Below, in pieces: positions 1 to 8,734 of a stretch of 64,000 nt of DNA. The notes under the pieces were generated by a model, which was given only the letters and a program-made list of their open reading frames with translations, made no database searches and had not been told where the DNA came from. The translations under genes and the position numbers were made by a program. The first letter of the stretch is position 1. Every line of letters begins with the position of its first letter. The DNA lies in NCBI GenBank assembly GCA_024734495.1, contig JALMQS010000612.1, forward strand, positions 325,979 to 389,978, written 5' to 3'. Origin of the DNA: Forficula auricularia (taxonomy: Eukaryota > Arthropoda > Insecta > Dermaptera > Forficulidae).

Positions 1-27
1 AAAAGAAATAAAACAAAATTGAGTTTT

Positions 28-75
28 GAGTTCGATATATTTCGGGTTAGCCCATCATCAGGAGTCTAAGAAAAC
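28..75 (-). ncRNA. Hammerhead ribozyme candidate, left arm of the first palindrome
   Basis: On the minus strand the order is CTGATGA, one extra T, stem II GGG/CCC, then GAA, a palindromic stem III ATATAT and cleavage-site C. The flanks GAGTT and AACTC can form outer stem I pairs. The very short stem III suggests a form that acts as a dimer. Assignment rests on core motif order; no folding was run. Confidence 0.6.
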
Positions 76-121
76 TCTTAGACTCCTGATGATGGGCTAA
101 CCCCCGAAATATATCGAACTC
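75..121 (+). ncRNA. Hammerhead ribozyme candidate, right arm of the first palindrome
   Basis: CTGATGA at 86-92, an extra T, GGG at 94-96, a C run at 101-105, GAA at 106-108, ATATAT at 109-114 and C at 115. Compared with the left arm there are two extra C bases in stem II, so this copy may be weaker. Confidence 0.55.
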
Positions 122-148
122 AAAACTCAATTTTGTTTTATTTCTTTT

Positions 149-920
149 TTGTGAAACCTACCTCGTATCTTAGTTTTATTATTATATTAAAATGTTTCAC
201 CTAGAACCAACACCGAACTCCTTAAAAGTTATTTATTAAAGATGTTTCACCTTGCACCAACACCACAATCTCTACTAATTAAAGTAAATAAGTGTTTATA
301 ATGATATTAAAACTTCGTTATACTCAGATTAAGAGATTATCTATTAACGTTTTTTTCTCGTGTCAATCCAGTAGATAGTTATATTGTATTAAGTACTATA
401 ATAAAAATAGTGCATTTTTTTGTGTAAGACAGAATTAAAATGATCTTAATTTATACAGTGAATGTGGAAGAAGTGTTATGGGGTTGTCATTGAAATGAAC
501 TCCTGATAGGAATACACCCTCACAAGCTTCATTTTATTGTGTTGTATAATCTGTTACAAAACAAACAAACAAAAAAAAACAATAATTAGTAGAAATTGTG
601 GTGTTGGTGCAAGATGATTTAAAAAAGATAAGAGTAAATAAATATTATATTTAATATTCATTTACTATGAGTTAAGGATTCTTGGTCACTTGTTTTATAT
701 TAAAATTAAAAATTATTAAAAGATGGAAAAAAATAATATATATATTTCGGGCTATCAACCCATCTTTCAGGAAGTACAGAAAATAACTTATTTATATAAT
801 ATATATAAGTTAAAGATTCTCATTTCTTCCACTTCCCCCCTGTAGCCACTAGCAAAATGCTGAATCGCTTTCTCACGGTGCGGCTGCATTCTTCCTCTCT
901 TCCCCGCTGCCCATAAACTT
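149..920. other. AT-rich stretch with diverged dispersed repeats
   Basis: No gene is supported. Bases 595-705 belong to a family also found inverted at 2863-2950 and within 42777-42993 (shared phrases such as TGAGTTAAGGAT and GTGTTGGTGCAAG). Bases 725-790 contain a decayed hammerhead-like motif on the minus strand. Bases 820-915 are a pyrimidine-rich segment of unknown origin. Confidence 0.5.
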
Positions 921-1286
921 TATTTTTTTTTTTTTTTTAATGATATTGATGTGAGAAGGAGATACACCAGATGGTGGATCCCCTAAAGGCCTGTATGGGC
1001 TGGCCCCTCCATCGTGAAAAGAACAGAGTAGAAGGAAAAGAAGCCGGGATCACAAGCCAATCTCAGAAACTTAGATACAATTCAATATCCAATTTACTAA
1101 GGTTTTAGGGGCTTCGAGCAGTGGTAAATTCTCCGCGCGATAAATTCGGTTAAATTTATCTCCCACTTAATTTTTATTACCAGACCCTATACTTACAGAA
1201 AAAATGTCTGGGTATAGCCGGGAATCGAACCCGAGACCTCCGGGTTGCCAGTCAGTTACTCTGACCATTAGACCACGGGGGCGGAC
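921..1286 (-). mobile_element. Full-length tRNA-derived SINE
   Basis: On the minus strand a tRNA-like head (from about 1286) has a B box GGTTCGATTCC near 1210-1220 and a recognisable A box region. It is followed by a body and a 3' tail ending in TCAATATCATT and poly(A), seen here as the T run at 922-938. The same family recurs at 4917, 8031, 12861 and 55883. The last about 80 bp match the 3' end of the LINE fragment at 3790-4333, which implies mobilisation by that LINE family. Such elements are transcribed by RNA polymerase III from the internal boxes and encode no protein. Confidence 0.88.
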
Positions 1287-1969
1287 GTATATGTAGTGTC
1301 AGCAGCATCGTAGATTCTTATAAGAAGGGCTGTTCCCAGCCATAGAACTTAGAATGGTTCGGGCGGGCAGTCGCGCTAGACTTCTCGCTTAGAATGGTTC
1401 TCACAGAGACTAACTATACTTCCTAGGCCAGACTTTAACGGTCTCCTACGAGGCTAGACTCTAATAGGTTTCCTCACTAGTATTAGTGAATCTCTGCCTG
1501 AACAACAGTGAGTACTGGTCACGCTAAGTGGACCAACCGACCGGTATAACCCGTAGTATTTAACATCTCGTACTTCACTTCATTCTCCTGGGTTGTCATC
1601 ATTTCGTGTGACACTGAACGGTTGACCCGTAATACCCTCCATCTAACCCAGTATAATTTTATATTTTTTTTAATTAATAAACTTTACAAAAACCTCCTCT
1701 CTCCAAGTTCAAATCGTGTTGTGTCTAAAAATTCAAAACTGTGCTGTGTCTACTTCTAAAAATTCGCGTGTATAAACACTATTATAAAAATATAAACATT
1801 GTAAACTATTTTCGAGAAGACTTTTTCATTAAAACAAAAATTCAAATAAATAAACTCTTTTTTTTCTCCTACAACATCCGACACCCATAATCAGATCTAA
1901 AAAGTCTAAAATAAAGAAACAATAAAACTATCCAAGCATCACCATCATTTTACTCTACCGCATAAGAAT
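1287..1969. other. Unassigned segment, then AT-rich DNA
   Basis: Bases 1290-1645 have balanced composition and no repeat partner that I can find in the window. No convincing ORF or RNA structure was seen. Bases 1650-1969 are AT-rich. Bases 1850-1880 share a short phrase (CTCCTACAACATCC) with 8722-8735, so a dispersed repeat underlies both. Confidence 0.4.
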
Positions 1970-2047
1970 TTGTTGTCTTAGTTAAGTGGATATTGATGAG
2001 GCAGTCCAAAAAAAGAAGAAGATAATTTACACTATTTTTTTATTTAT

Positions 2048-2090
2048 AAAACCGACGTTTCGGAGGCTATTCCCTCCTTCTTCAGGGTCT
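2048..2090 (-). ncRNA. Hammerhead ribozyme candidate, left arm
   Basis: Minus-strand CTGAAGA at 2079-2085, an extra A, stem II GGAGG/CCTCC, GAA, stem III ACGT and cleavage C. Stem I pairs GACC with GGTT. All conserved core positions are present. Confidence 0.75.
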
Positions 2091-2295
2091 GTAATTAATT
2101 AGAATGGGATTTGGCTATCATTACAATCAAGATCATTACAAAATTATTTTTTTATATAAATACAATTAATATATAATTATATGGTATACAAATTCTTAAT
2201 CAAAAATATATTCTACTCACTTTGAAAAGTCAGTGAAGGAAATATAATATATATATATAATGTAATGATGGCCAAATCCCATTCTAATTAATTAC

Positions 2296-2337
2296 AGACC
2301 CTGAAGAAGGAGGGAATAGCCTCCGAAACGTCGGTTT
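2296..2337 (+). ncRNA. Hammerhead ribozyme candidate, right arm
   Basis: CTGAAGA at 2301-2307, an extra A at 2308, stem II GGAGG (2309-2313) with CCTCC (2320-2324), GAA 2325-2327, self-complementary ACGT 2328-2331 and C2332. Stem I is GACC 2297-2300 with GGTT 2333-2336. Confidence 0.75.
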
Positions 2338-2454
2338 TATGAATAAAAAAATAGTGTAAATTATCTTCTTCTTTTTTGGACTGCCTCATCAATATCCACT
2401 TAATTCACTTATCAGTCCGTCTCCAAAGATTACTCTAATCTTGTTGTCTTAGTT

Positions 2455-3046
2455 TTTAAAAAAACTTATTAATTAAGACGACAAATTTAACTTATATGGG
2501 TTGATAGCCCAAAATACATAAGTAAAGATTTCGGTCTCGAAGGAAGAAATTTCTTTTTAAATATATTTTATTTATTTTAAATACAATGTTTTAGGGTTTA
2601 CAATTTTTATGACTATTAAATGATGTTTTAGTTTTTGTGACTTGAAGGAAACACTTTAGAATAAAACCTTCCGGGATTAATTTGAATGGGGACTCGTGCA
2701 AGGCTAAGGCTCACACGAGTCGTGATGCAAAATGACATCGAGAGCGGCCCTCTTACGGGATTTATACAAAATATTATGCTGTATCAGCAAGCCAAGTAGT
2801 GACCCTACAAGGGGCTAACACAGCAGTTGTTAACTCTATAACTTATATATTGAAAAAGAAAATTTTTTACATCTTTTAATAATTTTTTAATTTTAATGTG
2901 AAACAAGTGACCAAGAATCCTTAACTCATAGTAAATATTAAATATAAGGAGGCGCTGGAATAATTAATTGTTTAATTAATGAATCAAGGCCTACGCTGCT
3001 AAAAATGAACGAGGAGAGGATTAAAAAAGAAATTCCATAATTCATA
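2455..3046. other. AT-rich DNA with an unassigned hairpin segment
   Basis: Bases 2640-2830 have balanced base composition and contain a stem GACTCGTG/CACGAGTC around 2690-2722, with no other support for an RNA gene. Bases 2863-2950 are the inverse of the repeat at 600-720. No ORF is supported. Confidence 0.4.
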
Positions 3047-3178
3047 TAGACAAAAGGTATTAGTTTGGGTTCGGGGATCAGTAGCTTAGTGGATATAGGA
3101 GGTAAACCTCTTATGACAAAGCATTGCAGTACATATGCAAAGATCCCGGGTTCGAGCCCCGGCTGATCCTTTTGTCTG
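3047..3178 (+). tRNA. tRNA-like locus with extended acceptor helix (SINE head or tRNA pseudogene)
   Basis: Bases 3075-3081 GGATCAG pair perfectly with 3163-3169 CTGATCC, forming a 7-bp acceptor stem. The T arm is CCGGG, loop TTCGAGC, CCCGG at 3146-3162. At 95 nt between stem ends it is longer than an ordinary tRNA, the D arm pairs poorly, and the region 3098-3140 holds its own small hairpin GAGG/CCTC. GACAAAAGG (about 3051-3059) and CCTTTTGTC (about 3168-3176) extend the pairing outside the acceptor stem. A true tRNA with an intron is possible, but a tRNA-derived retroposon head is equally likely. No anticodon is assigned. Confidence 0.4.
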
Positions 3179-3403
3179 TAATAAAAATAATCTTTTCTTC
3201 GTTCCCTAAATTTGAATTTGTTATTAAATATAATATTTATTTACTCTTATCTTTAAAAAAAAACAACTAAAGGGTACGAAGAAACTGGAACAGGCCAAAA
3301 TAAGGAAATTGGATCTGGAATTCATCCAGAAGACTTTTGTGATACACTCTGCAATGTCACGGAACAGTGTCAGAAAATTATTAAATTATTAATTATTATT
3401 AAT

Positions 3404-3789
3404 TAAAATTCTTGTGGTAGATGAGGCTTGTAAAATTAATAGAGTAAAGGGTGTGTAGTTTCACTGTGAAACTACACACCCTTTACTCTATTAATTAACA
3501 TCATGTTTCACCTAAAACCTACACCACTTGACCAGATGAGGCTTGTAAAATTAATAGAGTAAAGGGTGTGTAGTTTCAACAGTGAATAAAATAAAACTCA
3601 AAGAGAGTTTGTATAAACCTCTGAGTTTTATTTCATTCACTGTGAAACTACACACCCTTTACTCTATTAATTAACATCATGTTTCACCTAAAACCTACAC
3701 CACTTGACCAGATGAGGCTTGTAAAATTAATAGAGTAAAGGGTGTGTAGTTTCACAGTGAATAAAATAAAACTCAAAGAGGTTTTGTAT
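3404..3789. repeat. Three tandem hairpin units around a GTGTGTAGTTTCAC core
   Basis: The inverted pair AAAGGGTGTGTAGTTTCAC / GTGAAACTACACACCCTTT occurs at 3448-3485 and 3560-3660 and starts again at 3735. Between units runs the phrase TTTCACCTAAAACCTACACC. A related single hairpin lies at 47495-47635. The third unit is interrupted by a LINE fragment, and TTTCACCTAAAACC resumes at 4334. Confidence 0.75.
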
Positions 3790-4333
3790 AAAAGGGGTGC
3801 ATCCAAGCATTTAGGGGTGCATCCAAGCATTCTCTTGCTACACTGGATGCAATTCAGAAGCGAGACAATTAAACTAATAGGAGACCCGGCTCTAACCAAC
3901 TCACTCGACTCCCTGGCTCACCGAAGAACCGTTTCTGCCATTTCCCTGTACTACAGATACTATCACGGTGTCTGTTCAGTCGAGCTGAAATCAATTATCC
4001 CCCTAATGCCCTCTTTACGAGAAACACGCGGTTTTCGAACGCTCAGCACCCCTTCGCTGTCAAATTGGATAAAAGTCGAACAAGCGCTTTCGCCAACTCT
4101 TTTATTCCTATGACCTCCAGAGACTGGAATTCGCTCCTGCCACCATCTTTCCCGCGACTTATAACCTTAAGCTATTTAAGACCCGTATCCACAGATACCT
4201 TAGACCTCCGCCCAACCCATAAAATTCTTTCTTCTTCCTTTCACGATGGAGGGGCCAACCCAGGCCTTTAGGGGTTGCACCTTTTTGGTGTAACTCCTTC
4301 TCTCATCATTATCATTAAAAAAAAAAAAATCAT
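3790..4333 (+). pseudogene. 3' end of a non-LTR retrotransposon (reverse transcriptase C-terminus), likely SINE partner
   Basis: Two overlapping frames encode the conserved C-terminal tail typical of many arthropod non-LTR retrotransposon RT proteins: IKLIGDPALTNSLDSLAHRR, then LYYRYYHGVCS, and after a frameshift near 4070 SRTSAFANSFIPMTSRDWNS. The RT palm and the endonuclease are absent, so this is a 5'-truncated, frameshifted copy. The 3' UTR (about 4240-4333) ends in CATTATCATT plus poly(A) and aligns with the tail of the SINE family in this window, including GATGGAGGGGCC and CAGGCCTTTAGGGG. A duplicated phrase GGGGTGCATCCAAGCATT lies at the 5' junction. The clade (CR1/Jockey-like) cannot be settled from so short a piece. 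Confidence 0.8.
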
Positions 4334-4575
4334 GTTTCACCTAAAACCTACACCACTTTCCATAAGTAAAAAAAGGCTTGTAAAACCTTGAAGACTGGTG
4401 GATTGTGTTCGTTAAGAAAGAAAAGAATTACTTCTTATTACTTCTTATTTCTGAATTTTTTTCTGAAAATTAAATGTTAAAATATAGAAATAAGAAGTAA
4501 TTCTTTTCTTTCTTAACGAACACAATCCACCAGTCTTCAAGGTTTTACAAGCCTCATCTACCACAAGAATTTTAA
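4334..4575. repeat. Palindrome with arms 4377-4450 and 4490-4560
   Basis: The phrase TGGTGGATTGTGTTCGTTAA and its reverse complement bracket an AT-rich spacer. TAGATGAGGCTTG at 3420 and CAAGCCTCATCTA at 4548 show that the same family brackets the whole 3404-4575 block in inverted orientation. No ORF. Confidence 0.7.
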
Positions 4576-4829
4576 TTGAAAAAAAAACATTATAGTAATC
4601 TGTTTTAATTATTATTAAATTATTTATTTAATAATTAATTATTTAATCATTATTATTTGATAATTAAGTTGAATGATTGTTAAAAATAATTATTAAGAAT
4701 TTTTTTTGAGATCTAATTGAGTCAGGTATTTTGTTTATTTGAGGTCGTATAAAAAAATAATTCTAATCAAAGTTGTTCATATTTTGCTTAGAATAAGTAG
4801 ACGTATAGAAAAATATAGGGTTCCATTTA
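4576..4829 (+). repeat. Dispersed repeat, left part, interrupted by the Harbinger element
   Basis: From about 4705 the sequence matches 17485-17605, and after the insertion 5785-5970 matches 17607-17785. The copy at 17.5 kb is uninterrupted and so gives the pre-insertion site. Confidence 0.7.
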
Positions 4830-4916
4830 GGGCCCCCGCAGACTGCAGACTTTTTATCGGCCGATAGTTTAGTCGGGTTGGGCTGAAAGTGCGCACACCG
4901 AGCCAACTAAACAGTG

Positions 4917-5153
4917 GGAGATAAATTTAACCTAATTTATCGCGCGGAGAATTTACCACTGCTCGAAGCCCCTAAAACCTTAGTAAATTGGATATTGAAT
5001 TGTATCTAAGTTTCTGAGATTGGCTCGTGATCCCGGCTTCTTTTCCTTCTACTCTGTTCTTTTCACGATGGAGGGGCCAGCCCATACAGGCCTTTAGGGG
5101 ATGCACCTTCTGGTGTATCTCCTTCTCACATCAATATCATTAAAAAAAAAAAA
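4917..5153 (+). mobile_element. 5'-truncated SINE nested in the Harbinger element
   Basis: It starts in the SINE body (GTGGGAGATAAATTTAACC) and runs to the shared tail and poly(A) at 5140-5153. The tRNA-like head is missing, as expected for truncated reverse transcription. No clear target-site duplication is visible. It inserted after the Harbinger copy was in place. Confidence 0.85.
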
Positions 5154-5249
5154 AAAGTTTGGTTGGTGAACAGGGCGCAGACTATCCAACAGCCGGCCGA
5201 CTATTAGTACTAGAACTAGTTTGTAACTGACTGTTGAAGCGGTCGCACA

Positions 5250-5505
5250 ATGAAAATATTGTCCAGAAAAATTATTGCTCTCATCATACTCCGGAGGAGG
5301 AAAATCAAGAAGAGATTCCGAGAGTATTGGGTGCATCCCATTCTCAGTGATAGATTAGTTAGTGGAAAATTTTACACTATGCATTCCAAATTACTTGATT
5401 ACCCGAAAATTTTTTCGCCTATTATCGAATGAGCATTACCAGCTTCAATGAACTTGTCAAGCTAATTGGACCAGCAATAGCGAAGGAGGATACAAATAGA
5501 GACAG
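5250..5505 (+). pseudogene. Harbinger transposase N-terminal remnant
   Basis: From the ATG at 5250 one frame gives RRRKIKKRFREYWVHPILSD and LLDYPKIF. A one-base frameshift near 5410 continues as FFAYYRMSITSFNELVKLIG and PAIAKEDTNRDRE. This pattern (basic stretch, W-V-H-P, then R-M-S-x-x-x-F-x-E-L-x-x-L-I) is characteristic of the N-terminus of HARBI1-like transposases. The DDE catalytic domain is absent because the sequence runs straight into 3' subterminal repeats. It is therefore a broken remnant, consistent with the TIRs and TTA duplication around it. Confidence 0.75.
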
Positions 5506-5784
5506 AGAAACATACAAACATACATACAAACAGAGCGAACTGAACTATCGGCCGACTAAACAATCGTCATGTATGCGCAGGCGTGTATGCGCCAATACTG
5601 ATTAAACAGTCGGCCGATAGTTGGCCGACAGATTAGTTTGAATGTAATCGGGTAGCCCATCAAACTTTTTTATCGGCCGATACTGAATCGCTGTAGTGTG
5701 CGCATATGCATTCCTCTCCATACTGATTAAGAAGCCGACCAAACTATCGGCCGATAAAAAGTCTGCAGTCTGCGGGGGCTCTTA

Positions 5785-6470
5785 AAAAACAGAACTTAAC
5801 ATTAAAATACCCTTGAAAGCTTCTTCTACGTCGAAAAACAATAGCGTAGTTTAGTTTCCCCCTCAATATAAATAAACTTTTATTTGAAACTTTTTTCCAT
5901 ATTATGCACCGTTTTTGAGTTATAAGACTGTCTCAAGATAAAAAACTCACCCGGTATATATAAATAATTAAAACGTTTATTATTTTAACAATTAAAAAAA
6001 ACTTTATTTATTAAATTAATTACATTAATTGTTTTAATTTTTGTTTATATATTGTTTAATTTTGATGATATAGAAATTCACATTTAAATGATTTTAAATC
6101 AAAAAGTAGACAAAGGTTGATTGCATAATATATATATAGATTAATTAAATATTAAAGTAAAATAAAATTCTCTAATAAAAAAAGTATTTCGACTGATTAG
6201 AATTAATAGAATCATGAAATAACACCATTGCATAAAAAAAGGACGATTTTTTTTTTAAATTAAAGTTGAACAGTTGGACTGAGTTAAAATAAAATAAAAA
6301 TATTTTATAGTAGTTTAAATTTCTCTCGAATAAATTAATTAAAAAAAAAATATTTTATAGGTATAGTAAATTTATATAGTATAGAGACTTTTCAGAGAAA
6401 TGAAAAATTTACCATTAGAATAATTTCTAGGGAGATCAGTGTCGTCAAACCAGTCTTAGGACTGTATATA
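5785..6470. other. Right half of the dispersed repeat, then AT-rich DNA
   Basis: Bases 5785-5970 complete the repeat shared with 17.6-17.8 kb. From 5970 to 6470 the sequence is very AT-rich with homopolymer runs, and I see no gene or structured element. Confidence 0.5.
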
Positions 6471-6472
6471 CT

Positions 6473-6505
6473 AGTACCTGGAGCCACCGAGCAATGCACG
6501 GTAAC
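6473..6505 (-). mobile_element. Helitron-like 3' end fragment
   Basis: On the minus strand it reads GTTACCGTGCATTGCTCGGT then GGCTCCAGGTAC, the same terminus as the larger copies in the window. Only the last about 33 bp are present. Confidence 0.6.
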
Positions 6506-6514
6506 AGAAAAGTA

Positions 6515-7165
6515 CATATTATTATTGTTAATAAAAACAGAAAATTAAAAAATTAGAGTAGTGTGTTTCATTAAATAAACCTGCCAAGTACCATTCGGCA
6601 ACAGCATACTGCAGAGTCCGTATCTTAAGATATTAAATTTATTCTTATTTCTCGTTGTATTGACACTATAACTCGATATTTTACTTTTAAACGGAATTCT
6701 AAATAATAAATATAAACAATTAAGTAAGCAAAAAAAAAAAAAAAAATCACCGCTTTCTTGATCAAGAAAGAAAAATAAAATATTTGGGATATACATAGAA
6801 TTATATTTTTGAATTGGTTGAAATATTAATTTAAGGAAGTTGTTGAAGTTTTTACATAATTTTAATTCAAGTAGTTGATTGAAATATTCGTATATGAATG
6901 AATATTGCCATTTGAAACATTCAATAATAATAATAATAAATATCATTCCGAGTTTATCTTCGAGTTATTTTATACAGTAATAGTGTTCTGTTTTTCCTTT
7001 ATACGGAACCTTTCATAACATTTCCTCCTTTTGACCCCTATCTATTTCTAGGATAGATATAGAATCACCCTTGCTGCCATGTCAGTTGCATAAGCTCCAG
7101 GCGCTATTGGAAAAGATCGCCATCTGGGAGATAAAAATAGAACTTATTTTAATTAATTAATTAAT
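6515..7165 (-). repeat. Dispersed 0.7-kb repeat, copy 1
   Basis: The same order of blocks occurs at 24830-25860 (interrupted) and 42490-43300 (interrupted). Blocks include GAAACACACTAC, CTTGATCAAGAAAG, TAATTCAAGTAGTTGATTG on the plus strand, and TTTGACCCCTATCTATTTCT. A 133-codon open frame on the minus strand is AT-driven and not conserved between copies. Confidence 0.75.
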
Positions 7166-7168
7166 TAT

Positions 7169-8329
7169 GCACCTGGAGCCACCGAGCGATGCACGGTAAC
7201 CCCCCCCCCCCCCGAAACCACACATCTCGCCCCAACCACTGCACCCCCACTCCGCCCCACTCCACCCCAACTGCGCCTCCCACCCCCGGATCCCCCACTC
7301 TACCTCCTACACCTCCCACATCCACCCCACCCCGCACCCAATTTTTGCATTTCTAGCTTTCTAGTGGTCCACATATTATGTGTATATTTGTTTACTCGTA
7401 CACCAATTTGCCCACATTCGTTCATAATGATAAACATTTAAATAGGAAAATAATAATAAAAAAAATAATCGTATAGGATCTGAAATAAAAACATAAAATT
7501 AAATAAGATTTGTTTCCAAGTTATATAAAAAAAGCCACTTCAACCACTTTATTTGTAAACACACCTGTAATGTTTTGATTTAGACACCTGTTAATTAAAA
7601 ACAAACAAATTTTTTTTTTATATATTTTATTAAACCAATTATTTTACATTAATTAATGTATACATTGTATTTTAGCTTCGACTCCGGAGATTACTTCTCA
7701 CCATCGAGTGTTCTTGATCATCTTTAGTCCTTGTTTTTAATAAGAGGAAAAACTAATTATAGAAAAAAAACCTCTTTTCCTATAATTATTCCAATACCAC
7801 TATTGCGGAAATTAATCCATCCAATTAATTAATCTCCCAATATATCAAACAAAAAATTCCTCATTTTAATATAATATATTAATATTTGCTATAACCTATT
7901 AGTGGGTTTTAAAATTAAAAAAACAATTAAAAATAAAAGATAATTGAAAAAATTGTAAACAAACTTTTTTATTGAGATTTTCATCTATCAATAATTATTT
8001 TAATCAAGAAAAGATCAATTAAGATTAAATTCTTTTCCTTCTGCTCTGTTCTTTTCACGATTGAGGGCCAGCCCATACAGGCCTTTAGGGGATCCACCTT
8101 CTGGTGTATCTCCTTCTCACATCAATATCATTAAAAAAAAAAAAAAAAAAAAAATTGGTCGAGGTCCAGACCTAGCCAGATCGTTTTCTCATCCTCAAAA
8201 CTTGTTAATAGATTTTGTTTCATCAAAATCGGTAGAGGCGTTTTCAAAATAGAACTTAGATACAAATATATATACAAACAAATAAAAAATATATAAACAA
8301 ACAATTTTTGCTCGTTTAATAAGAGTAGA
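7169..8329 (-). mobile_element. Helitron-like non-autonomous element
   Basis: In element orientation (minus strand) it starts TCTACTCTTATTAAACGAGC at 8329 and ends with the hairpin ACCGTGCATCGCTCGGT followed by GGCTCCAGGT at 7169. Near the 3' end lies a stretch G-rich in element sense, here the C-rich run 7200-7350. There are no TIRs. A SINE fragment at 8031-8155 interrupts it. The 3' hairpin close to the terminus and the lack of TIRs suggest Helitron/Helentron relatives, but no Rep-helicase is present, so the class is inferred. Confidence 0.65.
8031..8155 (+). mobile_element. 5'-truncated SINE nested in the Helitron-like element
   Basis: Only the last about 125 bp of the SINE remain (from CTTTTCCTTCTGCTCTGTTC) plus poly(A) at 8132-8153. 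The uninterrupted host sequence can be read at 48405-48450, where AAATTTGTCGAAGTCC is continuous. Confidence 0.85.
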
Positions 8330-8734
8330 TTTTTTTATCGTTAATAATATAATTTATTTAATATAAATGAGATAGGGCTTTTACTTTTGACAATTTCAAA
8401 TTAAAAAAGCGGTCAAATGCGAGTTGGGCTCAGTGTTATTTATATCTAAGAAGTAGTTATGTCATAGGCGAATAGTAATTTTCGGCAAAAAGTCTTTTGT
8501 CTAGTCAAATAATTATAAATCATTATTTAATTTCTATTTATCTATGCAAAAACTTCCTACCAAACAAAAAAATATTTTTCAAAACTGTTACTATCTGTAA
8601 AGTAATTTGGGAATTAAGGTGTACCAAATTTCAGCGCATTTACAACCATTCAGGAGTAAATTTTTACAATTTCAAAGAACATTAAACATTATAAACTAAA
8701 TAAACTCTTTAATAAATAAATCTCCTACAACATC
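8330..8734. other. AT-rich DNA without supported features
   Basis: A 62-codon open frame at 8497-8685 has no recognisable similarity. The segment just before 8735 matches 1840-1885 and is thus dispersed repeat. Confidence 0.4.

Larger units (their letters stand above)
1..148. repeat. Near-perfect palindrome with paired hammerhead cores
   Basis: Bases 1-70 are the reverse complement of about 77-148 apart from a two-base C insertion in the right arm. The left arm may begin before the window. Each arm holds a hammerhead ribozyme core, on opposite strands and facing outward. No ORF is present. It resembles the ORF-less end of a Penelope-like element joined head to head. Confidence 0.8.
1984..2440. 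mobile_element. ORF-less hammerhead inverted-dimer element with 14-bp TSD
   Basis: Inverted arms at about 1984-2130 and 2262-2402 are near identical, with a 130-bp AT-rich centre. Direct repeats TTGTTGTCTTAGTT at 1970-1983 and 2441-2454 bracket the unit as a 14-bp target-site duplication. Both arms carry a hammerhead core facing outward. It holds no ORF, so it is best read as a non-autonomous derivative of a Penelope-like element; the autonomous partner is inferred only. Confidence 0.75.
4830..5781 (+). mobile_element. PIF/Harbinger-type DNA transposon, internally deleted
   Basis: Terminal inverted repeats of about 40 bp start GGGCCCCCGCAGACTGCAGA on the left and GAGCCCCCGCAGACTGCAGA on the reverse right. 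They are flanked by the 3-bp duplication TTA (4827-4829 and 5782-5784). The empty site survives in the paralogue near 17605, where a single TTTAAAAAACAG replaces the two flanks. Subterminal ATCGGCCGAT palindromes recur. A transposase remnant (5250-5505) and a nested SINE (4917-5153) lie inside. Confidence 0.9.

Noticed and set aside
725..790. Hammerhead on the minus strand
   Set aside because: The core reads CTGAAAGA, with a base too many, and the stem III region is a plain AT run; treated as a decayed relative.
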